Below, piece after piece: positions 43,792-55,900 of a stretch of DNA of 64,000 nucleotides. The notes below the pieces were generated by a model. That model searched no databases. It saw nothing but the letters and a program-made list of their open reading frames with translations, and was not told the origin of the DNA. Source of the stretch: Liolophura sinensis (Eukaryota; Mollusca; Polyplacophora; Chitonida; Chitonidae); contig NC_088305.1 in assembly GCF_032854445.1 (NCBI RefSeq), positions 19,409,606 to 19,473,605 of the forward strand. The letters run 5' to 3'. The translations under genes were made by a program, and so were the position numbers. Positions within the stretch are counted from its first letter, which is position 1; every line of letters starts with the position of its first letter.

Positions 43792-44166
43792 ACCGGCCCG
43801 GATAGCACAGTTGGTAGAGCGTCCGCTTCGGGACCGGTAGATCCAGGATCAATCCTTGGTCGAGTCACACCTAAGACTTTAAAGGAGGAAGTTGTAACTT
43901 CCTCGCTTGGCGTTCAGCATGAAGGGGATAGTGCAACGACTGGTTGACCCGTATCAGTATAATGGCTCGGGCGGGGCGGCTTACTTGCCTTCGGTAAGTC
44001 GTCTCAGTGATGCAGCACTAAATAAAAGAGCGGTGGAAATCCGTCCTGCAACAAGGAGGCACATTACACGTGCATGCACCCTAATGATTCCTTCGTCGTC
44101 ATATGACTGAAAAATTGTTGAGTACGACGTTAAACCCCAAGCACTCACTCACTCACTTACTCACTC
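43792..44166 (+). mobile_element. Full-length SINE family S2 with 13-bp target duplication
   Basis: The tRNA-like head (cggatagcacagttggtaga, A box; ggatcaatccttggtcgag, B box) is followed by a body of about 250 bp and a tail ttgttgagtacgacgttaaa ending in cactcactcac. It is flanked by actctcccagagg at 43779-43791 and 44167-44179. It is the reference copy for the family in this window. Confidence 0.93.
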
Positions 44167-44179
44167 ACTCTCCCAGAGG

Positions 44180-46440
44180 TAATTATTTAGGTTATTCTAA
44201 AGTAAAAGCAAAAATTCAGCTGACTTTGCGCTGATCAATTTTTTGCCGAAAATATTCGGTATAGTCTCTTTCAAGCAAATGCTTAGAGTATACAACAAAT
44301 AAACAAAATCTAGCCTAACTTCACAAGACCTCGCACAGAAGGGGTGCAACCTACTCTTGTTTCCAGTTGCTCCCCTTAGGCAGAGGCTGTAGCCTTACAG
44401 TGAAACCACGAGGTTATAGGGGTCTGTCGAAGAGAGAGCAGTTTCAAGCTGACACGTCAGTAAAATGGTGCTTGTCACAACCAGTAAGGCTAATCTTAAG
44501 GCTACTCTTAGTCTTGGGCCAATAAAAATGTGTAACACATACAAAACTATATATGCTGTTTACATAATATCTGTATATAACTCTGTTACAAAAACATAAA
44601 TACTTTGTATTACAGAGGGAATATAGATGCATTCCCTTAACCAGTAACATATTACTAAATGCTTATATCATATCACAGCAAGTCTACACATTAGAATAAA
44701 TGCTGAATATATCTGGTAAATGAAAAAAAATATATATATATATATATATATATATAAAGGTTAAATGCAGCCTCAAATGATGGGCAAGTATAACAAGATA
44801 ACTCTCTGTACAGGTATGTAATCAAAATTGACGAAAATGTTTGGATCTGCTGCCACATTTTCTCAATGGTATTGTTCTTAGGCTGTTTGAAAGGAGAGTA
44901 TACAAAAAAAAAAAACCTCATGAAGGTTAAAAAAAAGTCACAGCACATGAATATGCATTAGAGTGTGTTTACATATAAATGACATTCTACCTTTATATAC
45001 CTACCATAAAAAATATGGTCTGTCGCCAGAACATTTTCTTTTTTTCTCGCGAATAAAAGAGATGGAGATTTTATCAAGAAAAACCTAAAACAATAACATC
45101 CATGAAAAGCCCCCGTGTTTAATGTTGAAGGAAAAGACCTCTAAATATCGTAGTAGGCATCACTAAATAGACCACTTAAAATGATGCACAAATATACTTT
45201 CATTTATTTTTTTAGATTTTTCTGAAAAGACTTAAAAGCGTTCAAACATTTGAAGTCTAAGGTGATCTTTATGGACGATACTATCAGCGTTTTTGAACTC
45301 TGACGTCACAGGAAGTTTTTCTGACTCTAAACATGATACTGAATGTTGGAATAACTGTTTTTACCTATGAGTAATAGGTGAAATAATGAAATAATATTCT
45401 CAAAATTTCCTTCCTTCTGGTAAACATCAGGAAAAAAAAAGTGATGTTACGTCAGAGTTCTGAGATACCATCAGTATGGCTCATAAAGCCCACCATAGTA
45501 TTCATCATAACTGATTCCCATTAAACTCTTTAAAAAACCTGAAAAATAAATGACAGCATTTTTACGCATAGTTTTCAGTTTTGTGTACGATGAACTTCAC
45601 TTCAAATTTTAGCTTTCTTTTACTTTAATATAGGGCCTATCTTGGTGTGCCAGTCAGGTTAACCCAACAAATACATTTTTAAAGATGATGTAACAACAGG
45701 TAAATTTCAAACCACTGTTCAACTACATGTACTATACCGCGGTGACTTTAATGTCGCGCTCTTGAGCTTAATTCTACTGGGCCCGGATTCCAATCTTTTA
45801 AGAGCTTTAGGTAGTTAATTCTGTTCTTTCAATCACTTGATATCAGCAGCCGATTTAAAGTTTACAAGTGAATGAATGTATATACATTACCTGAGTTGCT
45901 AATAAAATGCAGCCAGACAAATTTTTTTTTATGCCATAAATTCTGGCTTACACGTTTTTAAAAAGCCTAGGGCATTTTCAGTACAATGTGACATTCTAAG
46001 GATTTATACTAAAAATAATTAATAAATTATTTTCACAAACAAAACTTCATTTATCTCATACCGGCATAACAAGAGAAGCCTTAATGCACAGCAATTGTTG
46101 CTAAGATCAAAAAAGGCATGGCAGTTCACCTTTAAAGGTGGAGAAACAAAAAAATTACATGAATTTCAAATGAAAGGCTTTGAAAAGTTAGTTATAAATA
46201 TGGTCTTAAATATTTTTTCCAGTTTTTCTTTAATGAGAAAGACATTTGAAAATAGTTTTTGTATGGTGGGTATTTGGGACCACCCCTTGATATACATTGT
46301 CTCTGAATAACAATGTACTAAATGAGGATGTAACATGTGTTCAATAAATGTATTTGTGCTAGAATTTGGCCTTTTCGGCTAACAAATGTGTTCATTCGGA
46401 ATTTTCATCACCTTTTTATGTATACATTATAAATATTATC
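44180..46440. other. AT-rich non-coding stretch
   Basis: No exon was recognised. It includes a (TA)n run at 44731-44757 and many short homopolymers. A 71-codon frame at 46095-46310 lacks support. Confidence 0.4.
44731..44757. repeat. (TA)n microsatellite
   Basis: About 13 TA units. Confidence 0.92.
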
Positions 46441-46448
46441 ATAATTAA

Positions 46449-47003
46449 AGGAGAAGAAAAGTTAAATATCAATCAAATACCACTGAAAAGAGTATGCATA
46501 AAAAAAAATTCTAATATGTACCTCAAGTTGATAAATTATAAATAAAGTCTGCACCAACATCCGCTGTGGGCGACTCCATTTTGCCTAAGAACTAGTCCTG
46601 AAGTCTTCTGAGTTAGGAGGAGAATTGCCGTCGGAAACCACTGAAGTGTAAGTCGTACATTTCTGGTAGAACTCTTCTTCCTAGAAGTAAGCGAACAGTA
46701 CATTTCTTTTTCCGCTTGACGATCGGGAAACCGGAATGTTGGACATAGGCTCCGCGTTTACACAAACAAGCCAGCAGTTTTAATGACTCTCATTGGCTGA
46801 GAGGCAACACACCCCCAGCATAAATTACAGGGTGTTAAAGATGGAGGACGCCATGGACTCAGCGATTTAAGCCAGCTTTGTCGTATTCCGGCTTCACATG
46901 TATGGCGAGGAAAAATCGCAAAATTATGCAGCAGGCACCAACAGATATAAAAAAATGTGTTCTTTTTAGCCTAAAGTGTCATGTTTTTAAGTTTTCTTCT
47001 CCT
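46449..47003. mobile_element. TTAA-flanked MITE, 555 bp
   Basis: The inverted ends aggagaagaaaag and gttttcttctcct are each bordered by TTAA (46445-46448 and 47004-47007). TTAA target duplication is typical of piggyBac and Kolobok type transposons. The interior has no transposase, so it is non-autonomous. A related end (ttctcctttaag) lies near 47363. Confidence 0.85.
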
Positions 47004-47652
47004 TTAATACATCTAGTAAATATTCTGATATTTCTGGGTTTCAACAGCAAACATTTGATGCGTAAAGTAAGCAACACATAAGCAATATAAATATGATGTG
47101 GTTGTTGTAGTGTAATTAAGCTTAAATCATGTCTTTGGATATAAACAACAAATTTACACTGAAATAAATTTATTAGACATCTATCACATCCTTATTTAGG
47201 ACATTATAATTCCAAGGACAATGTAAACCAAGAGGTTTTCTCAAATAGCCACCAAACAAAAACATTTTCAAATATCCTTTCTCCAGAAAGACAAAAAACA
47301 TTTACAAAAATAGTAAAATAACTTTTTATGCCCTTTCGCCCGATGCATCATTGTTATTTTTGCTTCTCCTTTAAGGTGACAAAACAATGTTTTCTTCTCC
47401 TTGAGCAAACAAGGACTCTGGAAGCATGTCCTTTACTTGTTTGTGCTGCCAGGATAAGATAAATGTACGTTAAAGCCAATAACAAAACAAAAATGCGGCC
47501 ATAATTTTGACACAAATGTACAAAATTCAAACTTGGTCTGTAACTTGTCTTGGTGAATCTGTGTAGCAAGTTCCTATTTAAACTATTACGAACCATATAA
47601 AAAAAAAGTCAGAACTCTTTCTTGACAGACTAGAAAAATAGTCCATAATTGT

Positions 47653-47676
47653 TGTGGGGGGTGGGGGGGGGGGTGG
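47653..47676 (+). repeat. Poly(G) tract
   Basis: Runs of 6, 11 and 2 G separated by single T, 18 bp beyond the stop codon of paralogue B. On that gene's strand it is a C-rich 3' UTR element. Confidence 0.8.
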
Positions 47677-47693
47677 TTCTAATAAGAAAGTTT

Positions 47694-50600
47694 TCAGTAT
47701 CTGTCACAGTCAGCACTGGTGTACTGGGTACACTGGGCATCCCTTGTCATCTCACTGTATCCTGGGGTGGCATCCAAACCTGCACCTGGAATTAACCAAT
47801 ATCAATATCATTAAACTTTAGATAAATGAAATAAAAAACCACGCAGCATAATATAAAGGGGCAGAATGCAAGTTTCTGTGAAATTACACCTTGATGTCCA
47901 ACTTATTTTCCGATGAGAAATTAATTAAACTTCATAAAAACTCTTATGTGGCCCTATAAGATGGAAGAATCAGCCAGAATCAAGGAAAACATATAAACAA
48001 ATAAGCTTATTTTTAGGTGAAATTCAGCAAATTTATATATTTGACTGTTTTAATGCTCAAGACTATTTCCCTTCTGTGTATTTAATGATGGTCAGAGGTG
48101 CTTACCTGTGACCACATTATGGAGACTGTGGTAGTTAATGATGGTCAAAGGTGCTTACCTGTGACAAGATTATGGAGATTGCAGTAGTTAATGATGGTCA
48201 GAGGTGCTTACCTGTGACAAGATTATGGAGATTGCAGTAGTTAATGATGGTCAGAGGTGCTTACCTGTGACTACATTATGGAGACTGTGGTAGTTAATGA
48301 TGGTCAAAGGTGCTTACCTGTGACAAGATTATGGAGATTGCAGTAGTTAATGATGGTCAGAGGTGCTTACCTGTGACTACATTATGGAGACTGTGGTAGT
48401 TAATGATGGTCAGAGGTGCTTACCTGTGACAAGATTATGGAGATCACAGTAGTTAATGATGGTCAGAGGTGCTTACCTGTGACAAGATTATGGAGATCGC
48501 AGTAGTTAATGATGGTCAGAGGTGCTTACCTGTGACCAGATTGTTGAGATCGCAGAAGTTAATGATGGTCAGAGGTGCTTACCTGTGACCCGATTGTTGA
48601 GATCGCAGAAGTTAATGATGGTCAGAGGTGCTTACCTGTGACCAGATTGAGGAGATGGCAGTAGTTAATGATTGTCAGAGGTGCTTACCTGTGACCACAT
48701 TATGGAGACTGCAGCAGTTAATGATGGTCAGAGGTGCTTACCTGTGACCATACTAAGGAGATTGCAGTAGTTAATGATGGTCAGAGGTGCTTACCTGTGA
48801 CCATACTATGGAGATTGCAGTAGTTAATGATGGTCAGAGGTGCTTACCTGTGACCAAATTGTTGAGATTACAGTAGTTAATGGTTGTCAGAGGTGCTTAC
48901 CTGTGACCAAATTGTTGAGATTACAGTAGTTACTGATGGTCAAAGGTGCTTACCTGTGACCAGATTGTGGAGATTGCAGTAGTTTGTTCCATAATCTAAC
49001 ACAGCGTACCAAATTTGGGAGGTAGAAAAACCCTGAAATGTATGATATCAGGAGCAATTTAAGATAATCTGATGTGGTATAAAATTTGCTAATCTCAACC
49101 TAATCCACACAACCTAATGTCCTCCAATCTTTATATCATGATTTGTTGTTCAAGATGGGATGGTAAACAAAAACTTAACGAAAATGGTAGTGGAACAGTT
49201 GAACAAAGATGTGAGAGCTACTCCACTGTCAAGACCTATATGTCTTAAATGATGCCGTCTTCCAAGTACGTTTTACTCTGATTTACCTCCCTTGTTACAC
49301 AACAGCAACTATTACACAGCGTGACATTTTGTAGGTTATGGCCCTACGGTAACAAATATTTACTAGAGAACAGAATGTAAAGAAACATGATATCCACCTT
49401 TGACAGCTGTAGAAATGCTGCAATTTCTTGAATGAGGTCAAAGTTTTGCAGCTTAAGAGTTTGCCGAAGCTGTCTATTGTATTTAATTATGGCTTTATTT
49501 TTATAGCTACCTCACATTGGATTAAAAAAATACAAAATGTTTATCTGTGACTTTACAATCAAACTCTGTCTTGAAGTTCGGCCTTCAACTAGCATATGTC
49601 CCTTTGACTCTGAAACTTGCCATTAGCCATTCTTTGAGGTCTCATGTAACAACAGCTTACTTCTTAAAATACATCTTTTATAGAAGAGAATGATCTCAAG
49701 GGAAGTCATTCAGTGTGGCCCTATTATTATTGAGGTTTGTGATGCTAACTGCCTTTTTTTTTTAAGGCATGACAAAGTCAAAATCTGACTAACACAGATA
49801 TTTAAATAGTTGAGCCCATTAATGCACCAAGTACAACATGATACCTTATCTCCTTAATATAGGTACATGTGTTACAAAACTTAGCTTGTCACCATCTTCT
49901 TTCTCCTTACACAGTAACAGTTATCTCCCCTTACCTCAACAGTGCATTCAGAGTTGTCTGCTGAATTTGTGAAACTGAATGTCAAATCATCCATATAATG
50001 CTTCACAGGTGTCATGTGCGTAGCTATTAGACTACTGTTGGTTTCTCTTACAAGCTGAAACAGTTAGTGAAAAATGAGTTAAAAACGAGAAAATTTTGTT
50101 AATATCAACATGACATGTAATGTCACTACCAAAACAAATCAATGTTACCTTTTTGGTTACAGGAGGAGGAGAAACTAAAGTCAGAAGACCATTAATCCTA
50201 AAGAAGTCATTGCACCTTCTATAAGATGATATGGAAGCATGCACGCATGTGATCAAACCATTCTGTGCTACTACAGTTGTGTTACCATCTAGTCAGTCCT
50301 TTCAACAAGTACAATATAAACCAGTGGCCAAAAGCTCCCACAAAAGCAAAATTCAAAACTACTCCCTAATATCTTATTGGGAGAGCTATTGATCATCTTA
50401 AGGGAGGAGCTGACTTAAATCAAGACATGTAAAGTGTTTGAAGAATTCAAATTTACCGAGCAAATTCTCTTTGATTTGTGTTATGAGTAACATTTCCGTG
50501 ATGGTGCCGACACTACTTCAGAATCAAATTTATTTACTGTTAAAACTTGTAGGATGTGACATCATCAGATCCCCGTGTTTTCTAACGTCACGGATACATG

Positions 50601-52143
50601 ATTTATACTGCAACACAGACTGACATGTTCTTATGATTCCAAACTGATGCATGGTGATTTGGTGTTGTTAAACATGGATCCGACAACTGCCAATAGATGG
50701 ATAAGGAGTGACATCTCTGTTGATTTATTTATTTATTTGATTGGTGTTTTACGATGTACTCAAGAATATTTCACTTATACGACGGCGGTCAGCATTATGG
50801 TGGGTGGAAACCGGGCAGAGCCCGGGGGAAACCCACGACCATCCACAGGTTACTGACAGACCTCCCCACGTACCGCCGGACAGGAAGCCAGCATGAGATG
50901 GACTTGAACTCACAGCGACCACACAGTGAGAGACTCCTGGGTCATTACGCTGCGCTAGCGCGCTAACCAACTGAGCCACAGAAGTCCCCGACATCTCTGT
51001 TGAGGATGCCGCTACTAATTGACCTCAGACCAAAGAGCAATTGTTTCTTATTTCCGCTAGCCAATCAAAGCACGCTTAACATGGCTCACTAGGAAACTGT
51101 TTGCAGCTGATAGCGCATGACAACACAGCGATACAACGATACAATCGCTTTCAAAATGACAACAATACATGTGACAAACATTTTGATGGTAATAAACGAT
51201 AGTTATATTTGCCATTTGGCCAAATGATTAAATGGCCGCATAAAACTTTTTGGGCATGTGTGGGCATGAGCGAGAGTGATCGCTCGCTTTTCAATGAAAG
51301 AACTAAGTGGCAGACAATTACCTTTGACACTTCTGCTATTTTCAACACCTAATGTAACGGCTACCCTCGGAAGTTCAGTGTAATATTTCTAACAGTTTCT
51401 CTATTATTTTTGCTACATAAAGCTACTACAAATGGGACACAATTTATACCAGAGTTTCAACGAAATCGATATTGTAAGTATGTGACTGTCAAAGGCAATG
51501 ATGTGAAACTTAGCATCCAGTCTACTGCAAGGCCTCGAGACATTTTCATAGCAAAAGTCATAGCTGTCAGAAACACTAAAGTGGCTTTTTAAGTAGAATT
51601 AAACTGCATATACAAGCTAAGGTACACTGTCCCCACCCTCACTGTCCTCACCTGATAGAGGCACCTTTGCCCACCATCCTTGCAGTTGGCTGGTCCTTCC
51701 CATTTCCTTATCTGGACCTTAATAGCCTCTAATACTGGGTAGCAGCTATTTGTAAATTTCCTGAAACACATAAGCTAATAAGATTAAGGCTGTTTATTAA
51801 AGAAAGAGATAATGACACTCACTTGTATTATCATCATCAATTATGGGTCCCAATATAAACTGTCCCACTGGTAAAAAACAAACCTTCAGCTCTATAAAGT
51901 ACTTAGATGACAATATACTCGTCCACTCTATCTAGAATCATGGATGTTTTAATGGCTTGTACCGTACCATGTGATTTTACAAGATGCATGACATGGGTAT
52001 GGATTATATGCCACCAACAGGGTGACAAGCACTGACAGACACAAGCAAACTGCCGTTGATATTGTCACACATTTTGAAGTATTACAACTCCTCATTCCCG
52101 AAAACCACTTCCTCGTGCTTTTATGTCGCCGACTGTCTTTCAT
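47694..52143 (-). CDS. Small secreted Cys-rich protein, paralogue B (five coding exons)
   Basis: Coding exons: 52143-51968, 51760-51652, 50054-49935, 49032-48954 and 47785-47694. Their lengths are 176/109/120/79/92 nt with the same phases as paralogue A; exons 2, 4 and 5 are identical in length to A. The product is 191 residues, or 175 if the in-frame ATG at 52095 is used. The latter gives a better signal peptide (hydrophobic VCLCLSVLVTLLVAY) and I prefer it. Landmarks match A: ASCKITW, then PANCKDGGQRCLYQ, KHYMDDLTFSF, STSQIWYAVLDYGTNYCNLH, and a CTQYTSADCDRY end. All eight mature Cys are conserved. It lies head-to-head with CFAP69. Function is unknown. Confidence 0.85.
48085..48985 (-). repeat. 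53-bp array seeded by paralogue B exon 4 and its donor
   Basis: On the minus strand each unit reads aactactgcaatctccataa, then ttgtcacag|gtaagcacc, then tctgaccatcatt. The first unit is the real exon end (encoding NYCNLHNLVTG) with its donor at 48953. Sixteen further copies follow in intron 4, all keeping acag|gtaagcacc. Each carries about 30 bp of exon-derived sequence. Confidence 0.93.
50724..50989 (-). mobile_element. Full-length SINE family S1 with 14-bp target duplication
   Basis: 266 bp flanked by gacatctctgttga at 50710-50723 and 50990-51003. On the minus strand the tRNA-like head shows tggctcagttggttagcgcg (A box) and gagttcaagtccat (B box). It lies in paralogue B intron 2 and is the reference copy for S1 here. 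Confidence 0.95.
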
Positions 52144-52668
52144 TTCCACACATGTGTCCTTCTAGCCGATCCACATTTTGAAGTTAAACTGTCAGTGACA
52201 TGAAGAAGTTTACGTAAATGAAACCGGAAGTTGTGAAGAAGATGACATGCAATGTTTGCTCTTCACATTGGGTAAGGTGTCGGTTAACTACTTAGTTCGA
52301 CAGGTTCATCGGAATATAACCGAATCGTGGAGAGGATCAATAGGGTCTCTCCCAGAATTCCATTGGAGGGTATCCATGACTACAGAGTCAAGATGGCGAC
52401 TGTTGTCATTCGGAGTGCTGGCGAAATCGTACGGAAGAAGTAACGATTTCTGTTTCTTCTCAGAAATTTGGGGAAATAACAACATGTCTCAGAAGCAGAC
52501 GTGGTTTAAGATCTAAGAAAAATTTGTCTACTTGATAAGCGTACTTAAGTTTTAAACAACTGTACGCAGAATCAAGTCCGCCTCGCTCGAACTCCAGCAA
52601 CAAGAGGTCAACATATGAGTTACTGACAGCTCAGGAATTGACATAAAATCCACGTACAGAGCTCGACC
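52144..52668. promoter_or_regulatory. Shared divergent promoter of paralogue B and CFAP69
   Basis: 525 bp separate the two start codons, which face away from each other. The stretch is richer in CpG than its surroundings and has a caagatggcgac motif (52389-52400) of YY1 type. No TATA box is evident. An 89-codon plus frame here is not supported as a gene. Confidence 0.5.
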
Positions 52669-52849
52669 ATGGCGACCCAGACACAGACAGCCCCAACTAT
52701 GGAGACTTTCACCCAGTCCAGAATACCTTTGGTAACTCATGTGATAAATGATGAAGATCTGGGTCTTCTACAGGTAAGACTACTTTACAGTTATTTTATT
52801 AGAAACAAATTTCTGCACGTAAACATACATACATGGCAGATTTGTCTTT

Positions 52850-52915
<66 letters not shown>

Positions 52916-55900
52916 TTGTTTGTGGGAGATTACTTAATTAATCTTGTAATGGAAGGTAATTCAGTTCCAGAACTGTTTTTGAATTCATGTTTTTTAATAG
53001 TTCACATATTTCATGAATATTTCAGTACTCCATATTCATGGCTGCTCAACCTACCAACCACACAATTTATGCGTGAAATGATATTTTATTGCATTATCAT
53101 TGTAAAATTTTGTGTGATGATTGGAAGGGGAGATGAAAAGCCATAAATATGGCCTATCCAAATATTCCTCAGCCAACAGTCAATGTACTCAGCCAAATTT
53201 TTAAAATTAGAAGCATGTTTAATGATGTATTTATCATACAATAAAAGAACCTATGGTTTGGTAGTATTTTTACCCAAATGTGTGGGTAAAATTAGATATA
53301 GTGTGTTGACCAAATTTAATTCTGTGCTTGGCATATATACTACCGGGCAAAAGAAACGTACAACTTTTAAATGCAGTTTTTTCTATGGAAAAATAAGTTG
53401 AATAAGTTTGAACGTTGTGTGAATACGTTTGCACATAAGCACCCTGTGTACACGTCACTTTTTAACGAGATTCATTGAAATTGGTGTAAGACATCATGAA
53501 AAATCGGAAAAACAGAGTTTCGGGCCCTGTTGAAAATTCTCGATGATGACCGCCGTATAAATACCGATGTAGCACATGGTAAGGGTGCAATACCATAAAA
53601 AACATCTAAGAGATGCCGAGACTCACACAAGCAGAACGTGATAGAGCCACTGGTATGGCCGACATGGGGGCCAGCCAACACCACATTGCCAGAACATTCA
53701 ATTGCAGTCAAGCCACCATCACAGACTGTTGGGTCGTTACCGCCTAACAGGCAGGACACAAGATCGTCCCAGATCGGGCAGGCCAAGTGTTACAACGCCT
53801 GGCGAAGACCGGTACATCCGCACAATCCACCTGCGTAACCGGTTTGTGACGGCAACGTCAACGGCGGAAACGGCACTGGGACACCCCATCAACAGACGCA
53901 CAGTCTTATGACGACTCCGCGTGAGTGGTATCAGAGCCTATCGCCCCTTCCGTGGAATGGCATTGACTCCTCTACACCGTCAAAACAGGCTGCGTTGGGC
54001 AAGAGTTGTACGTCGATGGCAGCGACGAGACTGGGAAAGGGTGCTGTTCACTGATGAAAGCCGATATAACCTCTTCAGAAATGATGGTCGAATTCGTGTG
54101 TATCGACGAAGGGGAGAGCGATTGGCACAAAACTGCATTCAGAATGTCCACCCTTTTGGTGCTGGTGGGGTGCTTGTATGGGGCGGAATTTGTGGACAGG
54201 TGAGAACGAGATTGGTCATCATCCAGGGAAATCTGACTGGCCAAAGATACCGAGATGAAATATTGGAACCTGTTGTAGTGCCATTCGTGCATCAACAGCA
54301 AAGGGGTATCCTTTTGCAGCAGGACAATGCACGACCTCATACCGCCAGAGTTGTACTAAATTATCTGGACACCGTTGATGTCAACGTACTGCCTTGGCCA
54401 GCACGATTGCCAGACATGAATCCCTTAGAGCATCTGTGGGATCATCTTGATTGACGTCTGAGACAACGCGTCCCTCCCCCACAAAACAGGCAACAGCTCA
54501 AACAGGCTTTATTTGAGGAGTGGGACAGAATTCCTGATGACGTCATCCGGCGGCTGACGACTTCCATGAGGAGACGTATTTTGGCTTTAATTGATGCAAT
54601 GGGTGCTCACACACCCTACTAACGATCTGTCTTATGACATGATAGGACATTAGGTACACCTTTTTAAGGGAGTCCCTTTACTTGCATTTGTGTAATTTTT
54701 CAGATTTACCCCATGCCTTCTTTACTCGGCCTGACAGCAAGTGTAATATCCATATGGCTTTGAATTTTTGAACAGAACTTGGAAAATGGTTTATTGCAAT
54801 ATAATGCTTATCATGTTGATACTGTCTGTCTTTCTTTCTCTTTCTTGTGGTGCTGAACAAGGTTATACATTTCTTTTGCCCGGTAGTTTATATAAAATGT
54901 AGTAGGCCCACATGTATGTGCACATTGTTCCTCTCTCTGCAGATTAGAAGAGGACAGGCCACTAGTTTAATATGGTAGTTACTGGGAGAATTTTCCAGCT
55001 GTATATGAATTCTGAATACTACTTATAATACTGGTAAAGTATGTTTTACAGAAACAGTAGTAATGTTTTGTTTGTTTTTGTTTTTGTAGGGAACAAAGCT
55101 AATACCAGTGAACCTGAATAAAATGGTGAAACTTCTCACTGACCCACATTCTGTAAGTATCAGCTTTCTTGTCTTTGTACTATAATAAGTAGTCTAATGT
55201 TGCTGTAATATACTGTTGATTATCACTGCTTGTTTATGCAGCTGTTCATTACGTTATCATGGTTATATTATGTTTTGCATACAAATGTAACTGAAGTTGT
55301 TCCATTCCCTTTATTTTTCTGTTCGCTCTTTCATCTTTTATCCTTTATGACATTCTTTTCTAAATGTACTTTCGTAAAGCATTGTCATACAAGTGTAATC
55401 ATATCATATCACAGTTTTAAAGAAATTTTTTGTTGTTATTTTTTTAGGCAATGCTGTATGACAGACATGTCCATGCACTGAAGCGAGTGATAAGGCATTA
55501 CAGCAAGGGATTTGTATCCTTTTCTAACACACTCCTCTTTTCAAGCAGGCTATCTTGTAAATTAAAACAAGGGCTAATATTGATTTTCACAGATCTGTGA
55601 GTAAGTGGAAGTATCATGTGTGCATGTGTGTTGTAATCTTGTGAGAAATCTTCCTCGATAACTAATAATGGGATGTCAGTAAACATCATCAGAACCCACC
55701 TTTTTGCCTCTACGGGCATCATCTGATCAATTTTTCAAGAACATTGCTTGATGTTTTTAATTTTTACTGTATTTTACAGACTTTTTCCTTATGCACTTTC
55801 CCCTAGATTGTAGCGGTAGACATACTGTGAGCATGTCTGAACTAAAGAGTACATGTATATGTGTGGGTGTGTCAGTATACCTCATTACTCCTGAATGCTC

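Noticed and set aside
43792-43870. Possible tRNA gene
   Set aside because: A and B boxes are present, but the sequence continues into a SINE body with a 13-bp target duplication, so it is a SINE head.
52370-52385. Candidate RFX X-box (gtatccatgactac)
   Set aside because: The right half-site has too many mismatches to the consensus to call by eye.
52247-52516. 89-codon plus frame between the divergent start codons
   Set aside because: Lies in the presumed promoter and 5' UTR of CFAP69; no similarity recognised.
53972-54340. 122-codon minus frame
   Set aside because: Antisense shadow of the Tc1 transposase pseudogene.
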